In this document: positions 1 through 8,031 of the stretch, in pieces
Layout: each line of letters opens with the position of its first letter
How positions within the stretch are numbered: position 1 is the stretch's first letter
Source: Rhodospirillales bacterium
Lineage (GTDB): Bacteria; Pseudomonadota; Alphaproteobacteria; Rhodospirillales; UBA2165
NCBI GenBank assembly: GCA_012960465.1
Contig: DUBF01000123.1
Location: forward strand, 1 to 62,653
Direction: 5' to 3'
DNA length: 62,653 nt
Notes under the pieces: model-generated
What the model was told of the DNA's origin: nothing
Seen by the model: only the letters and a program-made list of their open reading frames with translations
The model's database searches: none
Position numbers and translations under genes: made by a program

Positions 1-1
1 G

Positions 2-94
2 AATGATGGTGGACCCGGACCCAGCTTTGGTGGACCGAATGATGGTGGACCTGGACCCGGCTTTGGTGGACCCGGACCCAGCTTTGGTGGACCT
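2..94 (+). repeat. Gly/Pro-rich tandem repeats, 36-bp and 21-bp units
   Basis: Two 36-bp units (2-37 and 38-73) encode NDGGPGPSFGGP and NDGGPGPGFGGP. They are followed by a 21-bp partial unit (74-94) encoding GPSFGGP. The copies differ at only a few bases. The array probably continues upstream of the window. Such arrays in surface proteins usually vary in copy number. Confidence 0.85.
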
Positions 95-976
95 GGAACA
101 ACCTTCGGGGGAGGCCAAACACTTGGTGGAGCCATGAGTGGAATGCCCGGTATGGGTGGAATGCCCGGTATGGGTGGAATACCCGGTATGGGTGGAATAC
201 CCGGTATGGGTGGACCCCTTGGAGAAAACTACGCAGCGATCGATTTTTTTAGCCCTTATGCGTACACATATGTGGACCCCGATGACGCACCAGACGTTGT
301 TATAGCCGCAGGCGCGGCAATAGCTTATTCAGATCCATACAGCTCTGTTATGATTTTAGCTGATGGCGGCAATTCGATTACTATTAATACGTCTTCGTTC
401 ATCTCAAATGGTTCGCTTACCGGTGGATCAGGGGCAGACAATGTCATCATGAGCGGAATGGGTGCTGTAGGTACGATTGATTTAATGGCTGGTACGGATT
501 CTTTAAAACTAGCCAATGGTGGAGGCAGTTCAATTACTATTTCTAACGTAGAATTTCTCCAGGGTGGAACTGGTTCAGATGCTGTTACTTTTACGGGCTC
601 TGGCTCAACTGTCATTAAGGGTAGCTCGGGAGTTGATAGCTACACCTTGCCTACTACAGCCGGGGCCTCCTTCACGTTTAAATATGAGTCGACCGCTGAA
701 ATTGGGGACACAATTAATGGCTTCGTCTCTGGAACCGATAATTTTCTATTTAGCCGGTCTTCTTTTCTTGGCGATGACAATAGTAATGGTGCTGTAGATT
801 ATTTTCAGTGGGGCAATATTACATCCGTATTTGGGAGTGACAAGACTTACTGGGTCCGAGACACAGCAACAAATAATTTATACTACGATGTCGATGCTGA
901 TGGGCCAGGAACCGGAGTGTTAGTTGCCAATCTCAACGCATCAGTCGCTATAGGCGACATAGACTTTATCGCGTAA
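2..976 (+). CDS. C-terminal part of a repeat-rich protein secreted by type I secretion
   Basis: The reading frame is open from the window edge, so the 5' end is missing; about 324 residues are visible. The first ~70 residues are low-complexity Gly/Pro/Met repeats. The remainder is Thr/Ser/Gly/Asp-rich with beta-strand repeats of the GGSGAD / GGTGSD kind found in bacterial calcium-binding and VCBS-like exoproteins, but no clear RTX nonapeptide array is seen. The C-terminus carries NNLYYDVDADGPG and ends DIDFIA, which resembles the LYYDADG...DIDFI tails of RTX/serralysin-type type I substrates (family knowledge). The ABC transporter and membrane fusion genes follow directly, so this is probably their substrate (inference). 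There is no sign of an enzymatic domain in the visible part. A start at the internal ATG at 134 is unlikely because the same frame is coding-like upstream. Confidence 0.85.
   Translation, partial: NDGGPGPSFGGPNDGGPGPGFGGPGPSFGGPGTTFGGGQTLGGAMSGMPGMGGMPGMGGIPGMGGIPGMGGPLGENYAAIDFFSPYAYTYVDPDDAPDVVIAAGAAIAYSDPYSSVMILADGGNSITINTSSFISNGSLTGGSGADNVIMSGMGAVGTIDLMAGTDSLKLANGGGSSITISNVEFLQGGTGSDAVTFTGSGSTVIKGSSGVDSYTLPTTAGASFTFKYESTAEIGDTINGFVSGTDNFLFSRSSFLGDDNSNGAVDYFQWGNITSVFGSDKTYWVRDTATNNLYYDVDADGPGTGVLVANLNASVAIGDIDFIA
140..211 (+). repeat. Four 18-bp tandem repeats encoding GMPGMG/GIPGMG
   Basis: Four consecutive 18-bp units start at 140, 158, 176 and 194. Units 1 and 2 encode GMPGMG and units 3 and 4 encode GIPGMG, differing by a single G-to-A change. 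The array lies inside the secreted-protein gene and keeps the frame. It is a methionine- and glycine-rich flexible linker of unknown role. Confidence 0.9.
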
Positions 977-1048
977 GTTTAGTTTATTAACATCAAAAAC
1001 CAGTATACCCTAAAATAATCAGTATATGAACAATCTATTGGCGCCCTT

Positions 1049-2725
1049 ATGAAAGAACTTCTTCGCCGATTACTAATACGACCTGGACTGACGCTGGAGT
1101 TAGTCTTGGCGTCCCTTTTTGCCAATGTATTAGCTTTGGCTCCTTCCCTATTCGTTATTCAAGTTTTAAACCGATACGTGGCCAATGGGGTCAATTCTAC
1201 CCTTATGACGCTAACGATCGGAGTTGCGATCGCCATCGCGCTTGAGTTTAGTTTTCGCCAGGTCCGGAATAGGCTTGCCAAGGGTATCAGCGCCAAACAA
1301 GATGAGCAGATTGCTCTGGCGAGCTTTGGCGTCTTGGCCACTGCCAAGGCAGGCTCGATTGAGCGTCTACCGCCCGGCCAGCAGCGCGAAATCATCGCCG
1401 GCATCGATAACATCCGTAATGCTTATGGAGCCGCTAATATCTCGAGCGTACTCGATCTGCCATTTGCCCTTCTTTTCCTCGGGGTTCTATATTTACTTAC
1501 CCCTGAACTTGGGATCATCGCGACACTGTTTGCCGTAATTGCATTTTTAATCGGGCTACTTATGACTGCCGCTATCCGCGTCCCTACTCACCGGCTCACA
1601 GATACGGCAAGGCGCGCCAATCTTGTAACTTTTACTGCTATTCAAGAAAGCGATACTTTACGTGCGTTTAATGCGACACATTTTCTCACTAAGGCCTGGA
1701 AAACTCAAATTAGCTTTGCACAAAATCTCTATCGCAGCATCATTGCTCGTCAGGGATTACTCGTCTCTATCTCACAGAGCGTCGTCGGATTAATGGCAGC
1801 AACATTAATGGCCGTTGGCGCGATCTTGGTCGTTGAGGGTAAACTTGATGTCGGAGCACTCATCGGGGCAAACATTTTAGCAGCCCGGGCCTTGCAACCA
1901 ATTTCACGGTTTTCGCAGATGGGTGAAGTTTTTCTAAAAGCAAAACAATCGACCACATTGCTCAACGAATTTTTTAAATTGCCTCGTGAAGCAGAAACTG
2001 GATCTGCAAAACAAAATTATACAGGCTCCCTTGAGTTACGTGATATCGGGTTTAGTTATCAGGGGACTACGGGACCCCTATTTGAATCTTTATCAGTTAA
2101 AATCCCCGCTGGATCCATCTGTGTAATCAATGGCACAAACGGTGCCGGGAAAACAACCCTCGCACGTCTGATTGTTGGCCTGATTGAACCTAGTCGCGGA
2201 CAAATTTTAGCAGATGGGCTGGATCTTCGCCAAGTCCATCCGGAGTGGTGGCGTAAGCAAGTAATGTATATGCCCCAGGAGCCGGGATTTCTTAATGCGA
2301 CGCTGGAGGAAAACCTGACCGTTAATGCTCCTGATACAGAGAACAGTCAGCTTAATCAAATAATAGATGCGTCAGATCTCCGTCAATTTCTTGATGAAAC
2401 GCCTAATGGATTTGAAACTCCAATAACAGATAATGGACGCAAACTCGCCGTAGGTATTCGTCGCCGTCTCGCCCTTGCCCGTGCCTTAACAACAAATGGA
2501 AAACTTTTGGTTTTCGACGAGCCAACCGAGGGTATGGATAAAAAAGGAAGCGCGGTCGTCTCCTCCGTTCTCTCCTCCCTCCACAGCCAGGGTCACACTA
2601 TTATCATAACCAGTCATGATACCAACGTGATCAATCAGGCTAATATTTTTGTTGATCTAACGTCAAAGCCTGTTCCAAAAATTCGCAGACAAAAGAAACC
2701 GTCGTCGGAGGTTCCCAATGAATGA
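1049..2725 (+). CDS. Type I secretion system permease/ATPase (PrtD-type ABC transporter)
   Basis: The 558-residue protein has an N-terminal membrane domain with several hydrophobic helices (about residues 14-40, 52-68, 136-176 and 240-275) and a C-terminal ATPase domain. Walker A is GTNGAGKT (362-369), the Q-loop Gln is near 410, Walker B is LLVFDE (486-491) and the H-loop His is 523. Length and the absence of an N-terminal C39 domain fit the PrtD/HasD family, which exports RTX-like proteins across the inner membrane as a homodimer. The ABC signature is odd: residues 466-470 read LAVGI where LSGGQ is expected, although the following RRRLALARAL is normal. It follows the putative substrate gene and overlaps the HlyD-type gene by 8 bp. 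No TolC-type outer membrane gene is in the window. Confidence 0.92.
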   Translation: MKELLRRLLIRPGLTLELVLASLFANVLALAPSLFVIQVLNRYVANGVNSTLMTLTIGVAIAIALEFSFRQVRNRLAKGISAKQDEQIALASFGVLATAKAGSIERLPPGQQREIIAGIDNIRNAYGAANISSVLDLPFALLFLGVLYLLTPELGIIATLFAVIAFLIGLLMTAAIRVPTHRLTDTARRANLVTFTAIQESDTLRAFNATHFLTKAWKTQISFAQNLYRSIIARQGLLVSISQSVVGLMAATLMAVGAILVVEGKLDVGALIGANILAARALQPISRFSQMGEVFLKAKQSTTLLNEFFKLPREAETGSAKQNYTGSLELRDIGFSYQGTTGPLFESLSVKIPAGSICVINGTNGAGKTTLARLIVGLIEPSRGQILADGLDLRQVHPEWWRKQVMYMPQEPGFLNATLEENLTVNAPDTENSQLNQIIDASDLRQFLDETPNGFETPITDNGRKLAVGIRRRLALARALTTNGKLLVFDEPTEGMDKKGSAVVSSVLSSLHSQGHTIIITSHDTNVINQANIFVDLTSKPVPKIRRQKKPSSEVPNE

Positions 2726-4028
2726 GGCTCAACAAACGTCGATGCAAACGACAGTAAATAATTATGAAAAAAACACAGGTACGCATTTATTTTTATTTAT
2801 CTGTATTGTCGCATGTATTGCATTTGGCGCCTGGGCTTGGAAAGGCAACCTCGCAATAGTGAGTGTTGCCGAAGGTGAGGTGGTCCCTTCCACTCAAGTA
2901 AAAACTATTCAACATCTCGAAGGAGGTATCGTTAGAGAAATCAAAGTACGAGAAGGGGAACGGGTGCGAACAGGACAATCTCTAATTACACTGGAATCTA
3001 CTGCAACAGGAGCCGATGTTGGCGAATTAAAAACCCGAATTGTAGGGCTAAAAATTGAAATTACCCGTCTTCAAGCCGCCGCATCAAACGCACCAAAACC
3101 TGCTTTTCCTGCTGATTTAATAAAATCTCATCCACGATTAATACGAGAGGCTAAACAACTGTTTGAGAGTAGTAAACGCCGGCTAGACGATGAATTTGCC
3201 GGTCAACGTGCTATTATGGACCAACGAAAGCAGGATATCCAGGAGGCTACAGCACGTATCAAAAACCAACGTAACTCGATGAAACTCCTTAAGGAGCAAA
3301 TTGCGATTAGTGATGATCTTCTCAAAGAGCAACTAACAAACCGATATAAACATTTAGATCTCCTAAAAGAACTAGCGCGGCTCACAGGTTCGATAGAAGA
3401 GGATAAGGTAGCGCTTCAACGAGCGGGTTCAGCACTCAAGCAAGCAAGTGCAAATAGAGATAGTATACGCAGTAAATTTTCTGAAGAAGCCCGTACTAAA
3501 TTAGACGCAGCCCGTCGACAGCTTGAAGAATTCATTCCCCGAATGTCTAAGTTTGAGGATAGTCTGAAACGAACAATATTGCGTTCGCCGGTTGACGGTG
3601 TGGTAAAAACACTGCACGTCGTAACCATTGGCGGCGTTGTCCGCGCCGGAGACGCTGTCATAGATATTGTTCCTGAAGGCGACCAATTGATCGTTGAGGC
3701 CAAACTTAAACCTCAAGACATAGGCTATGTTAGAGAAAAACAGTCTGCCCGTATTACCCTAGCCTCAGCCGACGCCATGCGGTTTGACGGTCTTGAAGGT
3801 ATAGTTGTTAGGGTAAGTCCCGATACAATAACCGGCGATGACGGGGAGCCTTATTACAAAGTAAGAATTCAAACGGAGCGCAACCATTTTCGCCGTGCTG
3901 AAAACCGTTATGATCTTTTTCCGGGTATGCAAGTGATTGCCAGCATTCATACGGGTGAGCGCACGATAATGGAATATCTCCTTGATCCATTCTTAAATGC
4001 TGGTGATACAGCTATGAGAGAAAGGTAA
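2718..4028 (+). CDS. HlyD-family membrane fusion protein of the type I secretion system
   Basis: The 436-residue protein has a short cytoplasmic N-terminus, one membrane segment (about residues 24-41) and then the beta-barrel/lipoyl/coiled-coil order of HlyD/PrtE proteins. The motif VKTIQHLEGGIVREIKV is the usual first lipoyl half. A long Lys/Glu-rich coiled coil covers roughly residues 95-270. The second lipoyl half is LRSPVDGVVKTLHV, followed by a C-terminal beta domain. It bridges the inner membrane ABC transporter and an outer membrane TolC-type pore. The ATG lies inside the end of the ABC gene, which indicates translational coupling. Confidence 0.93.
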   Translation: MNEAQQTSMQTTVNNYEKNTGTHLFLFICIVACIAFGAWAWKGNLAIVSVAEGEVVPSTQVKTIQHLEGGIVREIKVREGERVRTGQSLITLESTATGADVGELKTRIVGLKIEITRLQAAASNAPKPAFPADLIKSHPRLIREAKQLFESSKRRLDDEFAGQRAIMDQRKQDIQEATARIKNQRNSMKLLKEQIAISDDLLKEQLTNRYKHLDLLKELARLTGSIEEDKVALQRAGSALKQASANRDSIRSKFSEEARTKLDAARRQLEEFIPRMSKFEDSLKRTILRSPVDGVVKTLHVVTIGGVVRAGDAVIDIVPEGDQLIVEAKLKPQDIGYVREKQSARITLASADAMRFDGLEGIVVRVSPDTITGDDGEPYYKVRIQTERNHFRRAENRYDLFPGMQVIASIHTGERTIMEYLLDPFLNAGDTAMRER

Positions 4029-4052
4029 AAAGCCTAACTATTACTTACCTTT
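4021..4052. terminator. Inverted repeat between convergent genes, possible bidirectional terminator
   Basis: AAAGGTAA (4021-4028) is repeated inverted as TTACCTTT (4045-4052) with a 16-nt loop, at the junction of two convergent genes. The stem is AT-rich and there is no strong T tract, so termination activity is uncertain. Confidence 0.3.
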
Positions 4053-4826
4053 AAAATTTGGAGTGCGCTTTTCCATGAAAGCACGCCGACCTTCTGTGTA
4101 ATCATCACTATTGGAACAAGCATCGATAAATTCCTGCATTGCATCATGGTCCCATTCACTGGCGCTATTTGCCACCGTATTTGTAATCCTTTTCGAAGCA
4201 CGTATTGATAACGGCGCGTTTTGAGCTATTGAATTAGCATACTCCCTGACATAGCCATCCAACTCATCAACCGAAGTCACGCGATTGACCAGACCAATTT
4301 GAAGTGCCTCGGCGGCGTCATAGCGCCGAGCTGTAAACAAAATCTCTTTCGTCGTTGGACCGCCAACGGTTTCCAAAATCCAGCGAGTGAAGTTCGGGCG
4401 ATAACTAATACCTAGGCGCCCTGCTGGTATAGCAAAAACTGAATTATCGGAACAAATTCTAATATCACACGCACATGCCAAGGCCATACCTCCACCCATA
4501 CAATAGCCCTCTATCATTGCAATCACGGGTTTTGGGCAATGGCGAACGCCATCATACATGCCATTAGTAATTCTCTCATAGCGTTTGATACCATCTGGCG
4601 TCGAGCGTAATTCTTCAAATTCAGAGATATCTTGACCGGCAACAAAAGACTTACCGCCCTCACCTCTAATAACGACAACCCGCACAGCTTCGTTCTCGCT
4701 ATGATCCGAAATTATCTGGGTTACTTTCTCAGCCATCGCCAATGAAACTGCATTTCTCCGTTCAGGATTATTATAAATAATCCAACCAATGCCATTTGTT
4801 ACTTCACTTAGAATTTTATCTGTCAT
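4041..4826 (-). CDS. Enoyl-CoA hydratase/isomerase (crotonase) family protein
   Basis: The 261-residue protein has the crotonase fold signature. The oxyanion-hole segments are KSFVAGQDISEFE (59-71) and IEGYCMGGGMALACACDIRI (105-124). The classical hydratase catalytic glutamates are not obvious: the segment after SVFAI reads PAGRLGISYRP instead of the usual PE...G..P..GG. The enzyme may therefore be an isomerase, decarboxylase or other crotonase rather than a beta-oxidation hydratase. It stands alone on the minus strand, convergent with the secretion operon. The exact CoA ester cannot be told from the sequence. Confidence 0.85.
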   Translation of the reverse strand: MTDKILSEVTNGIGWIIYNNPERRNAVSLAMAEKVTQIISDHSENEAVRVVVIRGEGGKSFVAGQDISEFEELRSTPDGIKRYERITNGMYDGVRHCPKPVIAMIEGYCMGGGMALACACDIRICSDNSVFAIPAGRLGISYRPNFTRWILETVGGPTTKEILFTARRYDAAEALQIGLVNRVTSVDELDGYVREYANSIAQNAPLSIRASKRITNTVANSASEWDHDAMQEFIDACSNSDDYTEGRRAFMEKRTPNFKGK

Positions 4827-4980
4827 GTATTTATAATCTCTACATAGGTTTTACTAAATATTTTAAAACTACGACCTTCCGAAAACTATTCTTTTACATG
4901 AGTTACCTTCAACCATTCTTTAAGGAACACATAACCATGTTATCCATTACTCAATCAATACCGTTATAATAATACGTATT

Positions 4981-5985
4981 CTAATAACTCCCCAATACCA
5001 TTTTCATAAGTTTCTTAAATCGATCAGATATTTGTTCGTGATTAGTTAGGTAATTTACGTGGTCACTCTTAGATGCGGAAGATGATAGTTCGATCGACCA
5101 AAGTGCAGTAATATCATTCGGTAGCATAGAATAGCGAATATCAATAATCCGATCAGAAAATCTAGGATGTTTAGCTACGTAACCGTCGCTAAACCAGCGA
5201 AAACGCTCAACATCCTTGGCTTGCTGTCCGGTCTTATCCAGCCATAAAAAATCTCTGGCTAAGTCAAGTTTGGGGAGCGAGGTTCCAAAAAAGATATGGG
5301 GTGATGGTCCTGTGCGAATAGCGTCCACATAAAACCGTTCTGACGTCTCATATATTATTTTCCAGACTAAAATATTGGCAAAACTGGGTTTAGCTTCAAT
5401 ACGGACGATTTCATGACCTCTGTTTTTTGCAATACCCTTACCCATTTCAATAGCATTGTCGCGCTGGATCATTCCTAATGACATATATAAAACAGCCCAA
5501 ACTAAAGCCATCCGACCATAACTACGACTTTTTTTTATCCCTGCCATAATTACTAAACTCAAAATAGGGAGCGTAAAGAGTGGATCAACAATCGAAATTG
5601 TACTCCACGATATCCTTTCGTTACTAAACGGCCAGAAAAGCATTGTGCCATAACTTGTACATGCATCTAACAAGGCGTGTGTCGCATAACCTAACGTGCA
5701 AAAGAATGCGCTTTGCTTAAAAGTTAACTGTCTCCGCCTCCCGACTACCCAATGGAGCAAAATCGCACAAATAATCCCTCCAACCGGAATGAAGATAAGT
5801 GAATGTGTGAACTGGCGATGATATTCAAGAAACAGCAAAGGATCTTTAGTGGATCTTATAAATACATCTAAATCAGCCGCCATGCCTGCAACAAAGCCAA
5901 AAATACCCGCAGTAATGAGATTAGATTTGCTTGCTGTCGATTGTGGCAATGCTGCGCCGAGGGCACCCTGGGTTAAAGGATCCAT
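4981..5985 (-). CDS. Membrane-bound metal-dependent hydrolase, DUF457/YdjM type
   Basis: The N-terminus MDPLTQGALGAALPQ, followed by a hydrophobic helix, ADLD and HRQFTHS, is typical of the DUF457/YdjM family of membrane proteins annotated as metal-dependent hydrolases. About four or five hydrophobic segments fill the first 175 residues. The C-terminal ~150 residues form a soluble domain. The acidic and His motifs are proposed metal ligands in the family, but the physiological reaction is not established. It is monocistronic, 65 bp downstream of the dienelactone hydrolase gene. Confidence 0.8.
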   Translation of the reverse strand: MDPLTQGALGAALPQSTASKSNLITAGIFGFVAGMAADLDVFIRSTKDPLLFLEYHRQFTHSLIFIPVGGIICAILLHWVVGRRRQLTFKQSAFFCTLGYATHALLDACTSYGTMLFWPFSNERISWSTISIVDPLFTLPILSLVIMAGIKKSRSYGRMALVWAVLYMSLGMIQRDNAIEMGKGIAKNRGHEIVRIEAKPSFANILVWKIIYETSERFYVDAIRTGPSPHIFFGTSLPKLDLARDFLWLDKTGQQAKDVERFRWFSDGYVAKHPRFSDRIIDIRYSMLPNDITALWSIELSSSASKSDHVNYLTNHEQISDRFKKLMKMVLGSY

Positions 5986-6050
5986 GATCTAATCGTTCCA
6001 GTTCAAATTAATCGCATGATTTAATCTATATTGGATCGTTATCCTTAATA

Positions 6051-6740
6051 CTACACTTTACCAAGAAACTTAATCGCTCGCTCCCAGGACAGTTCAGCCG
6101 CCTCGGCTTGATAACCGGATCCTCGATTAGGAAACATATAACCATGCTCTCCCCCAGGATATACGAATAACTCGCGATCTTCGAACTTATCGCATTCAGC
6201 CTTTACTTGTTTAATAGCTGTCATTGGCGCAACTGCGTCATTATCACCAAAGTGAAACTCCAAAGGACAGCTAATATTTTTAAATTCTGAGAGATATTTC
6301 TCGACATAAGACCCATGAAATGAGACCCCACCATCAATCCCATACCGTGCGGCGGCTTCAACTACGTAAGGACCTCCATAACAAAACCCAAATACAACGA
6401 CTTTCCCATTACAGCTATTCAAAGATTTTAACTCAGAAATCGCAGCCTCGACATAAGCGTTACCATCCTTTCGATCAACTCGGATGGCGCGAGCTTTGGC
6501 TCTTTCATAATCATCAGTAGAGAGCGGACCAGGATCAACGTCATCTTCCCAAAACATATTAAGTGCCATAGCCGGAAATCCAGCCTCAGCCAACCTTTCG
6601 CTGATTTTTTTAGTATCATCATCAACGCCAAAGATTGCGCTTATTACAATAATACCAACCGCTTTACCGACCGGCGGTACTGCTAAATATGCGGGAATTT
6701 CTCCCGTTTTACAGGCAATTAAAATATCTTCTGTTGTCAT
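6051..6740 (-). CDS. Dienelactone hydrolase family protein
   Basis: The alpha/beta hydrolase of 229 residues has the Cys-type nucleophile elbow GFCYGG (Cys120), an Asp in FGDNDAVAP (about 166-168) and a His in GGEHGYMF (His199). This matches the Cys-Asp-His triad of dienelactone hydrolases, which open lactones in chloroaromatic degradation, although many homologues act on other esters. The start was set at 6740 because GAGGA (minus strand, 6746-6750) sits 5 nt upstream; the in-frame ATG at 6755 would place that SD inside the gene. The selenocysteine tRNA lies 58 nt upstream in the same direction, so the two may share a transcript. Confidence 0.88.
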   Translation of the reverse strand: MTTEDILIACKTGEIPAYLAVPPVGKAVGIIVISAIFGVDDDTKKISERLAEAGFPAMALNMFWEDDVDPGPLSTDDYERAKARAIRVDRKDGNAYVEAAISELKSLNSCNGKVVVFGFCYGGPYVVEAAARYGIDGGVSFHGSYVEKYLSEFKNISCPLEFHFGDNDAVAPMTAIKQVKAECDKFEDRELFVYPGGEHGYMFPNRGSGYQAEAAELSWERAIKFLGKV

Positions 6741-6798
6741 AGGGATCCTCATCATATGTCATTTGCAGGTCTAAAATAACCTTTTTCCAAATTTCAAT

Positions 6799-6893
6799 TG
6801 GCGGAAGAGAGTGGGAGTCGAACCCACTAAGAACGTCTGACGTCCTTCACCGGTTTTGAAGACCGGCCAGCCCACCGGGACTGCTTCCCCTCC
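6799..6893 (-). tRNA. selC: tRNA-Sec (anticodon TCA)
   Basis: On the minus strand the 95-nt sequence begins GGAGGGGA and ends CTCTTCCGCCA. It folds with an 8-bp acceptor stem (one G-T pair), a long D arm and the anticodon loop CTTCAAA containing TCA. It also has a 7-bp variable arm (AAGGACG/CGTTCTT) and a 5-bp T arm (GTGGG TTCGACT CCCAC). The 8+5 acceptor/T arrangement, the long variable arm and the TCA anticodon are diagnostic of bacterial selenocysteine tRNA. The CCA end is encoded. selA and selB lie about 8.4 kb away in the same window, which confirms a working selenocysteine system. Confidence 0.96.
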
Positions 6894-6902
6894 ATAACTG
6901 GT

Positions 6903-6931
6903 TTTATAGGGTTTTTTTGACTTTGCAAGAA
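6903..6931 (-). promoter_or_regulatory. Candidate promoter of tRNA-Sec
   Basis: On the minus strand a TATAAA box (6903-6908) lies 9 nt upstream of the mature tRNA 5' end. TTCTTG (6926-6931) lies 17 nt further upstream; an overlapping TTGCAA would give a 14-nt spacer. Spacing fits a sigma70-type promoter, but the -35 match is weak. Confidence 0.35.
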
Positions 6932-7210
6932 TAACACTAGGACTGGCCGGCAAATAGGCACCGAATATTCCGAGTTCAATAGAACTCAGTAAAGCTAATA
7001 TTAGTCTTCGCTTTTTAGGGTAGCATTTTATTCATAGTTAAATGCTCAGCTTTAGCACTTTTCTATAAGCTATACAAAAGTAGCTAATGATATTTAATCA
7101 AATTTATATTCATTATTTAGGATCTGTTTTACAAATCTATATAATTACTTAAACACTAAAGGCTAATACTCTAGTAATATAAAATAGTAAAATTAAACTA
7201 TTAAACCCAG
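6932..7210. other. AT-rich intergenic region, nothing recognised
   Basis: Together with the promoter segment this makes a 317-bp gap between tRNA-Sec and the APS kinase gene. It is strongly AT-rich, has stops in all frames, and shows no convincing hairpin-plus-T terminator or RNA motif. Confidence 0.6.
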
Positions 7211-7852
7211 TTATATCTGATCATCTAATACATCGAGATAATTGTTAGATTCTAAATATAACAAAATTTGATTTGCGGCATCAATAGCCTCAGTATTGCT
7301 ACTATCAATTATGATTTCGGGCCTTTTTGGAATATCGTACCCGGAATCAATACCTGTAAAATTTTTAATTTGCCCATTTTGTGCTTTTTTATATAGTCCC
7401 TTTGGGTCGCGACTGGCACAAAGCTCTATGGAGGCATTGATATAAATTTCAATAAATTCTCCTTCTTCCATTAAACCTCGAGCCATGCGGCGGTCGGTAT
7501 AAAAAGGCGATATGAAGGATGCGATTACGATAAGGCCAGCTTCAACCATAAGCTTTGAAATCTCTGCTATTCGACGGATATTCTCCACTCGGTCAGGATC
7601 AGTAAAGCTTAGGTCTTTATTCAAACCATGACGAATATTGTCGCCATCTAATAAAAACGTGTGTCGGTCCCGCGCATGAAGGTATTCCTCGAGAAGATTG
7701 GCAATCGTCGTTTTTCCAGATGCAGACAATCCCGTGAACCAAAGGACCACTGGTTTTTGATTTTTTAATTGGGCTCGTGCCTTTTTACCAATACTGAAGG
7801 TTTGCCAATAGATATTCTTAATTTGCTTTAAATCATCGTCAATCAAACCCAT
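7211..7852 (-). CDS. cysC: Adenylyl-sulfate (APS) kinase
   Basis: The 213-residue protein carries the P-loop GLSASGKT (41-48), the DGDNIRHGL motif (69-77) and FISPFYTDR, all characteristic of APS kinase, which phosphorylates APS to PAPS with ATP. Length fits a stand-alone CysC rather than a CysNC fusion. No cysN, cysD or cysH is nearby, so PAPS here could supply sulfotransferases rather than assimilatory reduction (inference). It sits alone between two AT-rich gaps. Confidence 0.93.
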   Translation of the reverse strand: MGLIDDDLKQIKNIYWQTFSIGKKARAQLKNQKPVVLWFTGLSASGKTTIANLLEEYLHARDRHTFLLDGDNIRHGLNKDLSFTDPDRVENIRRIAEISKLMVEAGLIVIASFISPFYTDRRMARGLMEEGEFIEIYINASIELCASRDPKGLYKKAQNGQIKNFTGIDSGYDIPKRPEIIIDSSNTEAIDAANQILLYLESNNYLDVLDDQI

Positions 7853-8031
7853 TTAGCAACTTCCCTAACGACTAAAATTTGAGTAAATAACACCAAGTAT
7901 GAACAGAATTAAAAGGCAATAATTAAACTACCAAATTGAGCCACAATGTACAGTGAGCAACAATATACGTCAAAATTCATATAATTTTTATTACATGTTA
8001 ATTTTTCCTATAAACATTATTTTGAATAAAT

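Noticed and set aside
2-211. Direct repeats that might be a CRISPR array
   Set aside because: The repeats are adjacent without unique spacers and keep one coding frame, so they are protein repeats.
6771-6953. A 60-codon minus-strand frame across the tRNA-Sec region
   Set aside because: It coincides with the selenocysteine tRNA, whose secondary structure fully explains the sequence.
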